Source of the DNA: Massospora cicadina
Taxonomy: Eukaryota; Entomophthoromycota; Entomophthoromycetes; Entomophthorales; Entomophthoraceae
Assembly (NCBI GenBank): GCA_022478985.1
Contig: JAKSZP010009314.1
Coordinates: forward strand, 62,001-126,000
DNA: 64,000 nt
Reading direction: 5' to 3'
A program made the position numbers and the translations under genes. Positions 22,852-33,801 of this stretch are shown piece after piece (position 1 is the first letter of the stretch; the number at the start of each line of letters is the position of its first letter). The notes under the pieces were generated by a model. That model searched no databases. It was given only the letters and a program-made list of their open reading frames with translations, and was not told where the DNA came from.

Positions 22852-23603
22852 TGTCAGAAAATCGTTTTTAAAACAATTGGGCCTCCGTTAGTGCTCCAGG
22901 CCAAAAAGTATGGAGAGTGGTTGACCCTTGATGTTTCACCTTCATAGGTGTACCAAAACCCTATAAGTCCACATCCAATTAGCCAACCCAGCAGACCAAC
23001 GACTTCGCCTTAGCTTCATGGTCCCTCTTGGGTGTGCCCCAGCGAGTCCATTCCCCATCCTGGGCGGCTATGGCAATCCCACACTGCACCACCCTCATGA
23101 CCAATCGCCAACCTATCTTGGGTGTGCCCTGGTGAGTCCATCCCTATCCTGGGCAGCTATGGCACTTCCAAGCTGCACCACCCTCATGGCTGACAGTCAC
23201 CAGCACATCATTGGTGGTTGGTTGGCCAGGTTCCCATTATTTCCTCATAGGGATGAGGTATGGGAGCTGGCAGCGTCAGACACTCCAGGCATGTCACCCC
23301 GTGCCTACTTCAGAGATCTCCAGTCCTACCCCTATCACTTTAGTGACTCTTGATACTTTAAATAAATAGAAAGTGGCCAAAAAAGAGATCTTTATTTTGA
23401 GGGAAGGATGATTATTTATACTATAGGCTACTGCACATATGAAAACCACTAAGCCATCAAAGTTTGAACTTCCTCTAATTGCAGTTATCTGTGGTAACCA
23501 TTCCATCCCATTTCACTTGTCCTGATCACTGAATATTAGGTTGACTCATTCTCGCATGAGGCACCAGTCAGTCATATACAAATTACTATTATTGTAAACT
23601 AAT
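22852..23603 (+). repeat. LTR-4 5' LTR, first part
   Basis: Aligns with 36947-37690. Shared landmarks are GGGCCTCCG, GACCAACGACTTCGCCTTAG, GATGAGGTATGGGAGCTGGC and TATTAGGTTG. Its open frames (23018-23353 here, 37118-37459 in the other copy) differ in reading frame and are not genes. Confidence 0.88.
23027..23205 (+). repeat. 90-bp tandem duplication in LTR-4
   Basis: The unit starts CTTGGGTGTGCCC at 23027 and again at 23117 (period 90 bp). Each contains AGTCCAT...CATCCTGGGC and CTGCACCACCCTCATG. The 3' LTR has the same two units starting at 37117, so the duplication predates this insertion. It lies in the U3 part, where repeats often act as enhancers (inference). Confidence 0.75.
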
Positions 23604-24356
23604 AGGATACCTGTGCTTCGCTATGATGTTTATAACTTACCAGATGATTCTAAATTAATTTAGTTTTTATATTGGTAGATATCCATCAATAAGTTCAGTA
23701 AACATTAAACCTTTTGATTACACTAACTTCTATCCATTTAGCCAAAATCAATTAAGCCTGCCAAATTAACTAAACCATTAATCTGTTAACTGAAACTATT
23801 GAGCCCATCAAATTGGCCAAAAAATGAAGTACTACTTCTCAAAAACCAATTGTTTAATTTAAAAAACAGAAAAAAGGCTACCAAACACTTATCAAAAACT
23901 GTGAAATTATTGAATCAAATGAATATGAAAATCCTCAGCCAAATTGCTATATAATTACAATTAGAAAAATATAAGTTAGGGGTGGTTATCCTGGCAGAGT
24001 AATTCCTGCTTTAACCCTAGTGCAAATTTTGTCCAATTTAAGTTAAAAACCATACTGGCTAGAAAAATTCTCAGTGTGGCGTATTTGTCCCAAGGTCAAC
24101 CCACCTCAAATACTTTTTTAGAAAAATATAAGTTTTTGATATTATGTATAACTGATATTAAAATTAATATGATTTTCCTAAAAAAGTATATTATTATCCA
24201 CAAACTTTATTAAGTACTTGTAAAAATTTCAATGATTTTTGATTTATTTGTTTATGAGATAACCACTTTTCTCTCTCGTTGCAAACACTTTTGCAACATA
24301 TTCAATTCAAGTCTAGGTAGTTTGATAATCTTGTTGAGGAAATTAGTGTGCACCCA

Positions 24357-25751
24357 ATGTTGGGTAGCAGTTGGGCGAGTAAAGTTAAGGGCACAGGTGT
24401 AGGCCCCACATCAACCAAGTTTTGTAAACGCCCCGGTGAATCTGGTGGCATAGATAAAATTAATAGTATAACCCAGTGGTTACTATTTCCCCAGAAATTT
24501 TGGCCTGGCAGCGCGCTGCAACCAGTTCATCAATGTGCCGCACTCCCACCCACTATTGTCAGTGGAACATAGGGTGCATATCTTCCTGGATATTCAACAA
24601 ATGGCACTTTGGGAGAAGTTTTGTGGAGATGTACACACACACACATTTTCTGAATGCAGAGTATGTCACACCACACTCCATGCCTCGCAGTTGGCTGGAT
24701 CTAGGATTTGAAAACAAAACTGCGGTGGATGAAGCCGCAAAAGTGCGAGTAGTAGTAGACCTCCCTGATGGTCAATGGGTAGTCAAAACAAAGCACATTC
24801 ACTGGACTAAATTGAACCAAATTTTTTTAACTAATAACTTCCTACCTACTACAGTCAAGTGCACCGTGCTGGAGCACCACCTGAAGGCTGAACTCACCAA
24901 ATATAGGGAGATACAATCCTTTGAGATGCAGCACTTTACGCTCATGCCAGACTTGTGCACGGGCAAGGCGATTGCTTTTCTCACCCCATCCATGGAATTA
25001 GCAGAAGATTTGACCCAAATCCCTCACACCACTTTTGTAGAAATTTAATAAGCAAGACTCCCACCCATTCAGGGTCACCATGAATAGCGTGCCTCATATC
25101 TGCATTTTATGCCACACCTTTGGCCACAAGGCCCATACCTGCCCAGCCAAGGAGGGCATTACTCAAACTGAATTAATCGCAGAAGCAATGTGTGGTGCAG
25201 ACGCCCACTATGAACCTACAGTAGACACCAATGCAGCCTTCCCATGGGGCGCGCCTGGGTGCTACATTCAAGTAAAACTGTTATTCCCGCAGGAGGTGTA
25301 AGAAGGCCAAGAAGGCCCGCAAGGTGGTGGCCAAGGAGGTGTTCAAGACCGCATACGTGATACCACCCACCCAACTCCAGGAGGACATCAATTCATTCAT
25401 GCAGAAGTGGCTCACAAATCTTTTCTAAATCAGATTGGGCCGCCCAAGCTGAAGACTCAATGGGTGAGTTGGTTTCACCTGACCAATACTAATAAACATC
25501 AATTGAATCCAAGTCACTCATTTTTTGTTAAAATTCCACCTTCATGCAATGGTGCACTGCAAGTGCACACAATGCTAAAAATTCGTCCCACAGTGGGGGA
25601 AAAGCAGAAGGCAAAAGCCAACGTGAACCCCACAGCTAAAGCTTCCCATGCTGAACCATACTCCATATCACAGAATACCCACGCTGCCAGACAGTGATGT
25701 TCTGAGAACAAGAAGGCTGAAGGGCACAGGTGCCCTTCCCCTTGCACCTAA
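24357..25751 (+). pseudogene. LINE-b ORF1 with CCHC knuckle
   Basis: ATG at 24357 (MLGSSWASKV, as in LINE-a). A 190-codon open piece (24476-25048) contains WLDLGFENKTAVDEAAKVRV. Next comes a piece with the knuckle CILCHTFGHKAHTC (25101-25142). The TAA stop is at 25749-25751. It is longer-lived in frame than the LINE-a copy. Role: RNA-binding coat or chaperone protein of the LINE particle. Confidence 0.85.
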
Positions 25752-25756
25752 CGTGC

Positions 25757-28238
25757 TATTGGGGGGCTTTTACTTTAGGGATGTTGAACATTTCTGGACT
25801 CAAGACCTCACCATCCTGGGCTAGGAAACTGAGTTTTTTAAAAAATAATTTACCTGTGGACATCCTGGCCATTCAGGAAACCCACTGTCCGCGCGGTGCA
25901 GAGGAAACATGGGCAACCATGCTCCTCCCTTCCCTTTCCTTTTTTTCACCACACTAAGGGGTGCTTGTTTGAGTGACCCATAGTTTTAAATTTATTTTTG
26001 TCAACAATATACCTTAACAGCCGTGTCCTTGTAATCACCTTTTCATGGGATGACGAGGTGCATGCTGTCATTAACATTTACACCCCAACCTGTACATGAG
26101 ATTGTCAGTAATTCTTCTCAGCCATCAATTTCTTTTGCTACCCCCAACCTGTTTGTTGTTGGCGACATGAACTGCTGTACCAACCCAACCACAGACCGCT
26201 GGCCCTCATTGCCTACACCCCCACCAGGGCATGTTGAACTTTGCGTTCTGAAAGCCACCCTTGGAGTTGTTTGACACTCTGCCACATCATTCACTGCTAA
26301 TCACAAACATGTCTCAACCCCATGTGCACAACAGCTGGGTAAATTCTATGACCCGCATTGACCTTATACTCGCGCCATTGAAATTTTAATCCCAAATTTC
26401 CCACTTTACTATGACAAAAATCGATTTATCCAACCACAGAATGGTATCAGTTTCCTTCTGTTTGTCCAATCCAGCAGCCCAGGCGCTGAAGTAGTGCAAA
26501 CTCCGCCCCACCAAGATCGCGTCACCCAGGTTTTCCTCATGGGTGGACACTGAGACCTCAGCTCTGTAGTTTACACACCATTATGTGCAGACCCAATCTC
26601 CACCTGGTCAACCTTCAAAGCAAACACCATCCGCCAGGCTCACCACATCTCATCACGTCACTTGCGGGCTGCCTCAGAAGTCATTTTGTGCATGCTGGCA
26701 GAAGTGGACCATCTGGAAAACAATGTCCCAGCGGCAGGCTACAGTCTGACTTGGGGTTGCAAGTGGGCAGAAGTGTCCACTCGCCTCAATGCACTAGTAA
26801 GACAACACAAGTATTAGGTTTGTGTTATGTATAAAGCAAAGCATATAACAGTGGGCAATATGTCTTCTGCTTACTTTTTCAAAAATTCTTCATGTCGCGC
26901 CAAAACTTGGCCTGCACACAGGTGCGAAGGCCAGACCACTCCATTGCAGATATGCCGGCTGAAGTGGCAATTGAAGTACACAACTATTACTCCAAATTGA
27001 ATCACTCCATTCCAGTTCCACTGGCCAAAGTGGATAATTATCTGGAAAATGCACATATCTGCACCATTTCCCGTTTTCTGGAGTTGATTAATTTGATTTC
27101 TTGGGATGAACTCTGGTCTGCCATTCACGGTGCACTGTACAGGAAATACCCAGTCCAAATGGCATTCCTTATGAGTTCTATAAGAAATATTTCAAGTATT
27201 TTTCCTCCTTGCTGCTTTCCTCAATGAAACAATGCCTTATGAAAATGCGCCTTCTTCCTGGAGGGCAAGAGACCTTCACAATAACGTTGTACAAGAAAGG
27301 GGATAAGCTGGACTTGGCCAACTGGCGCCCCATTTACTTACTAACACAGACACTAAACTTTTTACTAAAATCATGGCAAACCGCCTAGTGGTAGTTACCT
27401 CTGCTCTCAGTTCCCTTGAACAATTAATTTTGTTCATCAAAAAGTCTATTTGAGACAACATACACACCGCAGCCAACGTCTGCCAATCCACGGCTTCTGG
27501 AGCACTTGTTTTTAGACCAACAGAAGGTCTATGATAGAGTAAACTGGGATTACCTCAGAGCCTGCCTCCACAAGTTCCACCTCCCCTATCGTTTCATTGA
27601 TTGGGTGATGTTGCTCACGGAATCTGCCACAATGGCTGTGCGAGGCCCTGGCTTCCTCATGGATATAGTTCGCCCTCAAAGGGGCCTACGCCATGGGGAC
27701 CCTCTAAGCCCGCTATTGTATAACTTCAGCCTTGACCCACTTCTTTGAGATGTGAATGCCCGCCTTACTGGTGTCCGTGTGCAAGGCCAAGCACCAGTCA
27801 AGATGTTGGCGTTTGCTGATGATTGTGTAGTTGGGGTGTCTAACAATCATGATGCACGCACGCTTGAAGCTAGTATTCAGGTTTACTCCAGGGTAAGTAA
27901 TGCTGCACTTAACGCCTCCACAACTTAAATTGTTCTCCTTGGTCAGTATCAAGCCCGCTGGTCCCCAGCGCCCTTTTTCTACCTGCCTCAACAACTTGCT
28001 CATGGGATCTCTTGCCCTGCCCACCCCACACTGCCCGCTTGTGCTCCCCTTTGTGCCAAGCCCCACCGTTGGCCCTGTCTGCCATTTGGGGGTGTGGCTG
28101 GAGGTGGTAGGGTATGCCTCAATGGTGATGGAAAATCATATCCTAGACAACATTATGAAACGCATAGCTTCCCTCAAAGCCTGTCAGACCTCCCTTACAG
28201 GAAGAGTAGTGTTAGCCAACTCTACGATCATTTTTAAA
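25757..28238 (+). pseudogene. LINE-b ORF2, endonuclease and RT part
   Basis: The position matching the LINE-a ORF2 ATG is ATT here (25757-25759), so the start is lost. Endonuclease motifs: LNISGLKTSPSWARKLSFL, ILAIQETHC (25863-25890), VVGDMNC (26157), RIDLILAP (26357) and LSNHRMVS (26429). RT: DELWSAIHGALYR (27105), LDQQKVYDRVNWDYL (motif A), RPQRGLRHGDPLSPLLYN and FADDCVVG (about 27810). Interrupted by LTR-5 just after GRVVLANSTIIFKV. Confidence 0.9.
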
Positions 28239-28243
28239 GTTTG

Positions 28244-28840
28244 TGTCACAATTCTAATATGACTGGACAATAAGCCCTAATTTAATATGGCAAAATGATA
28301 GGAATCCACCAGAATCGAACCAGTAATGGTAATTTAAGCGCTTTGGAATGAGGCAATATTGGGATTAACAAGTTATATTGGATATAACAATTTTATTTTG
28401 GTTTGCCTCTAAAATAAGACAATGTCAACATTTGATGAAAGGGTTTTAGATCGCCTCAAATCAAGGCAATAGATAATTAAAGAATAATATGCCAAAACCA
28501 ATGAAAAGACAGCGACATGAATAAACTGAGTGGAAGAGTCAGTACTGGCAGAGGCTACTGGGATATCAGTGAAACAAGGAGACTGGAGGTCTTGTCTTGG
28601 ATTAAGTGAAAAAATAAGAGAGAAGAAGAGCGCGGACAAAGGAAGGATCCGCTGAAGATATATTCTTTTAATAAAGAAGTGATTGGGAAATTGCTCCCAT
28701 GTTTATTATAAAAAATAAAGTGGTTTAAAGTGTATTGAGGAACCGGTGATCACCATATTGACCATTCCAATTGTTCAATGGGGGAAACACTGTATAAAGA
28801 ACCCTTTAGCGGGTACTTACTGAATCGCTGAGTTTCAACA
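28244..28840 (+). repeat. LTR-5 5' LTR
   Basis: Starts TGTCACAATTC and ends TTTCAACA. Against the 3' copy many changes are CA for CG or TG for CG, for example ACAATT/GCGATT, GGACAATAAG/GGACGATAAG and GGCAAAATG/GGCGAAATG. Confidence 0.95.
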
Positions 28841-28841
28841 G

Positions 28842-28858
28842 TGGTGCTCACTACAGGG
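28842..28858 (+). other. LTR-5 primer-binding site
   Basis: TGGTGCTCACTACAGGG, one base after the LTR. Same primer sequence as LTR-3, LTR-7 and LTR-8. Confidence 0.85.
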
Positions 28859-28902
28859 AGCCCATTGACCAATAACAAAAAATGGAAATTTAACCGGCGG
28901 CT

Positions 28903-29850
28903 ATGTCACATTCTGGTTGTTTCCAAACAAAATCTGCACTAAACAATGGCCCTGTGCCCTACGAGGAGTTGAAACTTGCATTAGATACTGTGTTCAAAAA
29001 ACAGGATGAGTTGCTTCAAAAAGTTTATAGCAACAAGTTGCCACCATTCAATTGCAAAGGAAATATTCACGGGTTCCTTTGCTGATTTGAGTTTGTAATG
29101 GAGGGAACTTCATATTGACAAAGGGCAAAGCTGTTACTCTTCTTTGGACGTTAGAAGTGTGGATCAAGTCGTCTGTTAACTCTCAGCTAGTTCCATTTCA
29201 TACCATGAAGTTAAGGAGACTGTGCTGCGACTGTTTGGCGGAACTGCATAAATGTCACAGCAAAAAGCCAAGTTCTTGACTATTGGGTTTCAGCGGAATG
29301 AGACCCTCCCTGATTTGCTGACCTATTTACTATGGAAGCGCATGTGCTTATCGGAGCAGGCATTCTATCCAAAGTTGATGTGTGTATAGCTATGGCCTCA
29401 GCGGTGAAGCCATACCCTGAACTTTATAATGCCATAGCTCCGTTTTTAGAGCCGGACGTACCTATCCTTAAACTTGTTCAGCTTGTATGTCGATTATCTT
29501 CTAATTCACTTCACCTAATACCTTCAGATCCGCGCTGTCACAGTTGTTCGCCCTAATTATGTGAGAAGAGATAGCTGGTCAGGAGAAATTCCATCAGGAT
29601 ACTCTTCTCAGTACAATGGACGTTCCTCAATTGCTGATCAACATCAAACCCACTACCAATCTGGACCTAACAACACTGGAAGGGGGTGGTCATTATACTG
29701 TGGGGGGTCTGGTCACGTCGAACCTTTTCAAAATCATCTGCCCTATGTACCAATTTATCCTAAACATGGCCGTAAGTCTTACAGAGTAAGTTATCTTATT
29801 TGTAGATGTAAAGGGCATATGGGATGATGGCGCCCTAACCAACGGATCCC
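28903..29850 (+). pseudogene. LTR-5 Gag
   Basis: ATG at 28903 (MSHSGCFQTKSALNNG), helical start LKLALDTVFKKQDELLQKVY, then LPPFNCKGNIHGFL, the capsid start also seen in LTR-7. A later open piece (29332-29556) has VLIGAGILSKVDVCIAMASA. Near 29697 CGGSGHVEP looks like a ruined CCHC knuckle. Multiple stops. Confidence 0.8.
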
Positions 29851-29859
29851 TCCCTTGCA

Positions 29860-30615
29860 ATGAGAGCAGGGCTATCAGGGAAAAGTCTGAGCGGAGTAGA
29901 GAAGGGACTCTCTACTGCCACTACCTTGAACTTACATGTCCCACCTGAGTCCACTATGTTAAATATAGCTGAAACTTCACAGTATGATGATACTTTCCTC
30001 TACCACCCACCGGTTGGGAAAGTAAATGTGCTGACACAAGCACACGCTGAAGAAATGACGGACAGAAACTCTCAGAACCAACCAAAGCTTTATGCTTGTC
30101 AAATGTTTGACCAAAATCTATTAGACCAGCTAGATCCGGTCGCAGATGCCCTGTCATTAGGAGGAATAAATGTCGCCATCCCAGTGGACACTATCATAAA
30201 CAGATACCCTAAAATTGGTGTGGGTATTTTGAGTTTCCTGGGAAAACCTGAATCTTTAAGTGTACATAAGGTGAATAGTTGGGATGCATCCTACACTGAA
30301 TGCACTTACTGCGACATTGTGGTAGCCAAAACTCAGGTACGGGCTATTATCAATACAGGCGCACCTGTTAACATTGTCTCCACTAAATTGGTGCCAAAGT
30401 TGTCCTTAAAACCTGACATAGACCACCGAGTGGTGTATGGGATCGCGGGAGCTGAAACCACCACTTCTGAGGGAGCATATAGCGCTCTTCCCTTACATTT
30501 TGAATCTATTGTTGTGGTGGCTCCAGCGGTAGTATTGCCAAACAGTAACTATGATTTACTGATCGGAACTGCATTTATGCAACACTATGGGGCTATAGTG
30601 GACATGATGGAATAG
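29860..30615 (+). pseudogene. LTR-5 protease with upstream linker, catalytic Asp lost
   Basis: A 251-codon open stretch. Residues 1-150 form a linker (PVGKVNVLTQAHAEEM, GVGILSFLGKPESL) also found in LTR-7. The protease part starts VRAIINTGAPVNIVSTKLV, where the catalytic Asp is Asn (AAT at 30352-30354, after ATC, as expected from a CpG change). VVLPNSNYDLLIGTAFMQHY forms the C-terminal part. Confidence 0.88.
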
Positions 30616-30789
30616 ACCCTAGACATTGCGGGGCAGCGAATCCTTATATATTTCTCCTCTCATAGAGCATCAAAGAGTTCAATGCACATGGGACAAATCA
30701 ACCTTGCCTACAGCGATGGGGTGATCCCAGTGTGCTATCATCATTTAAAAAAGAGAGCGCGGGCCCTTCCTCATCAGATATATAAATAC

Positions 30790-31060
30790 CAAGGTTTACC
30801 TCTTAGAGCAGCTGGATCTATATCCATTCCCTCTGGACATCAAGTAATAATTGAAACTGAGATAGAGGTGGAAGTGCCAGCGGGGCTCTATGGAATGATC
30901 ATTGGGCCTTATCATCAATCTCAGCTTGAGCCCCATGTGGCTCCCAGCATCATACTACCATGCCATGGGGAAATCAAAGTATTGATAGCAAATCTTCATA
31001 ATAGTCCCGTTTGAATCCGCCAGCATCAGTTTATAGCAAATTTACATCTGAAATTGGTAA
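30790..31060 (+). pseudogene. LTR-5 dUTPase-like domain between protease and RT
   Basis: Best copy of the segment: GSISIPSGHQVIIETEIEVE, VPAGLYGMIIGPYHQS, then CHGEIKVLIANLHNSPV, a stop, and IRQHQFIANLHL. Order and spacing follow trimeric dUTPases: P-G-x-x-V-x-T, then P-x-G-x-Y-G, then G-E-I-K-V-x-x-x-N, then a final I-A-x-L strand. The motif-3 aspartate of active enzymes is not visible (IILPCHG), so it may be structural only. A generic gypsy protease-RT linker of similar design is the alternative. Confidence 0.6.
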
Positions 31061-31179
31061 AAGAGATTAAATGGGTTCATGAATTCAGTTCTCTGGATGA
31101 ATTTTGTTTGCACATCAAATTGTCTCTCAGCGCAATTGTGGTTGTACCAAGGAAATTTATTGAGGTTATCAGAAGATCT

Positions 31180-32110
31180 GAAAGAGTGGGCTGAAGTGCT
31201 GTTTCAAAAGTATAAAGAGATCTTTGCAGTTGACAATCATGATCTGGGGTACGCTTGGGGGGTTGTTCACCAACTTGATACTGGGGACCATCCTCCCATC
31301 AGGTCTCAACCAATCTGTTGATCATGGGCAGCTGAAGAAGTTGTCACCAAGGAAATTGAAAAACTGTTGGAGCAGGGAATGCTTGAACCGTCCAAGAGCC
31401 CATAGACGTCACCTGTTCTAATTGTAAAAAAGAAGGATGGCACTAACCGTGTAGTAATTGACTACTGGAAGCTCAATAGCATCACCAAAAAAGATTCATA
31501 CCCTCTGCCATGGATTGATGATGCGCTAGATTGGCTTGGCGGAGCCCACTACTTCTTGGCAATGGATTTAATATCTGGGTATTGGCAAATTGAGTTGCCT
31601 AGGGAGGATCAAGAAAAATTCGTGATAATTACCTCAAAAAACTTTTCCAACCAACACGCATGCCACAGGGACTATGTAACGCCCCAGCTATATTTCAACG
31701 AGTGGTGGCTACCATACTGAGTGATCTGAAGCTGTCATGCATTCTTGTATACCTCAATGATATTAACGTCTTCTCTCGCACATTTACTGAGCATCTCACC
31801 CAATTGGAAGAGGTATTTAGCTGACTGGCTGAGGCCAATATCAAAAATAAGCCTCACAAATGCCACTTCTTCAAGGATCAGCTTGAGTATCTTGGGTTTG
31901 TGGTGGATGCAACTGGGCTAAGACCTCAGCCAGCCAAGGTAGAAGCCATTCAGAGTTAACTAAACCCGCTAATAAGCGGGACATTCAGGTGTTTCTGGGA
32001 ATGGTGGGTTACTACCACCAATTCACACCCAATTTCAGTTGCATCAGAGGTTCGCTGTTTGAGTTATTGAAGAAAGATGCAATGTTTAAATGGATGGAGC
32101 GACGTCAATG
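31180..32110 (+). pseudogene. LTR-5 reverse transcriptase
   Basis: LFQKYKEIFAVDNHDLGYAW, LEQGMLEPSKSP, VKKKDGTNRVVIDYWKLNSI, FLAMDLISGYWQIELPREDQ (motif A, about 31555-31614) and a catalytic box YLNDINVFS near 31749. The first aspartate is Asn (AAT after CTC, again a CpG change). GMVGYYHQF-type connection at 32000-32035. Several stops. Confidence 0.9.
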
Positions 32111-32159
32111 CGCCTTTGATACACTTTGAACGGCGTTAGTCAGTGCGCCAGTGTTGTGC

Positions 32160-32560
32160 TATCCTAATTTTGATAAGGAATTTATAGTTCAAACAGATGC
32201 GTCCCTTTCTGTTGTTGGGGCAGTTTTGTCTCAGAAGGATGATGATGGAGAATAGCACCCCATTACATACTGTAGTCACAGCCTGAATTGTCAAGAACGC
32301 AATTACACCATAACTGAGTGACAATGCTTAGCGGTGATCTATACATAAAAACAGTTTTGAGTTTACCTGCATGGAGTAAAGCTTAAAGTTGTGACGGATC
32401 ATGCATCGTTGTGTTGGTTGCAGATTTGAAGGAGCCTGAAGGGCGGCTAACATGATGGGCTCTTAAACTGCAGGCTTATGACTTTGAGATTTTACATTGA
32501 CTGGGAGCCAAACACCAAAACGCTGATTGCTTATTGAGATTGCTGACAATTGCAGTTATG
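32160..32560 (+). pseudogene. LTR-5 RNase H
   Basis: VQTDASLSVVGAVLSQKDDD (about 32190-32250), NYTITE near 32304, then VTDHASLCWLQ near 32393 and an end near HQNADCL (32515). Stop codons inside. Confidence 0.86.
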
Positions 32561-32569
32561 GCGGACCTA

Positions 32570-33500
32570 ATTATATAATGTTTGATAAAATGCTCAGCAG
32601 AAGATATGAAGATGAACTGCCTCAAGTAATCAAGTTACTAGATGAACTCAAGACCATTACATTCCTAAGAAATTGAGAATTGTATAGGCATATAGGGGAT
32701 GTTGCCGTGAATATACCTAGACCTTCTAATCGCGCAAATTTTTTATGAGTGCACATTGAGAAGTTGGCCATGGCAGAGTTTGGAAAACTCTTGAATTGTT
32801 AAGACTAAGGTATTATTGGGAAAGCATGCAATATGACGTGCTTGAGACCCTATCTTGCTGCCACCAGTGCCAGGTGGAGAAGCCGTTCCATCAGAAGACT
32901 TCATACCAGTTGGTAAAACCTCGCTTTGCTTGGCATACCATCTCTATCAATGTTGTGGGCCCCCTACCAACCGGAGCAAATTGGTCTAAGTATATCCTGG
33001 TGGCAATTAACCATTTGACAAGGTGGGTGGAGGTGCGAGCCATTTGGGATCTGGGGCAGTTACTGTGGCTAAGTTTATAATGGAATGTATCATACAGTGG
33101 CATGGTTGCCCACATTTGATCCTTACTGACAATGGAACCAACTTCACCTCCCACATTATACCCAAGCTCAACTAAATAATGGCCATTTGTGGGGTCCTAA
33201 CAACCCTGTATCACCCTGAGTCTAACAGAATGGTTGATTGAGTTAATGGGACTCTGGTGAATATACTCCAGAAACTGGTTATGGATAGACCCTCCAACTA
33301 AAGTACCTTTCTTTCTACCGCAGTATTCATCTACAACATAAGCTATCATTCAGCCATGGGAAAAAGCCCCTTTCAATTACTTTATGGGCGGCACCCTGCT
33401 CTGCCTGCGCTGCTATATGCCTGTATTGAGGACACCGGCGGAGTAAATCTGCAGCAATATTTAACCATCCTTTTAAACACTTTGATTAAGTTACAAACTT
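32570..33500 (+). pseudogene. LTR-5 integrase zinc domain and core
   Basis: Zinc domain with AHIE, GHGRVWKTLELLRLRYYWES and CCHQCQVEK (32750-32880). Core FAWHTISINVVGPLPTGANW (32926-32985), LVAINHLTRWVEVRAI, then LTDNGTNFTS (33121-33150). The glutamate region is broken near 33230. SYHSAMGKSPFQLLYGRHPA at 33345-33395. Frameshifted at 33055. Confidence 0.88.
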
Positions 33501-33570
33501 AAGCGTACTCATTCAGCCTCACCAAGAAAATCAAAACCTAGGCTGCAGACCAAGCATGGCGAAGTAGCTA

Positions 33571-33771
33571 ATGCAGTTCAAAGATGGGGATATGGTGTTA
33601 TTCCACAATTGGCATGGGTTTGGCCGGAAGCACAAACTAGCTAGTATATGGATTGGTCCATTTGAAGTTATTGAGAAAACTGGGGTCAACGCATATACTA
33701 TAAAGGACCCCGTTAGCAGTTGGATCATTAGCCGAGTGCATTTGAAGTTCCTCCAAGCATATAAGCAATAG
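33571..33771 (+). pseudogene. LTR-5 integrase C-terminal module
   Basis: FKDGDMVLFHNWHGFGRKHK, then IWIGPFEVIEKTGVNAYTIK and VHLKFLQAYK, the GP(Y/F) module of Ty3/gypsy integrases. The element ends 20 bp later with the polypurine tract and no chromodomain. Confidence 0.88.
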
Positions 33772-33787
33772 GAGCCTCATTGTCCAG

Positions 33788-33801
33788 TCAAGGAGGGGTA
33801 A
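33788..33801 (+). other. LTR-5 polypurine tract
   Basis: TCAAGGAGGGGTAA directly before the 3' LTR TG at 33802. Confidence 0.8.

Noticed and set aside
23018..23353. 111-codon open frame, with a counterpart at 37118-37459
   Set aside because: Both are inside the LTR-4 LTRs, the frames are not the same, and the sequence is a tandem DNA repeat.
24631..24645. CA microsatellite as a repeat of interest
   Set aside because: Only a few units inside LINE-b ORF1. Ordinary.
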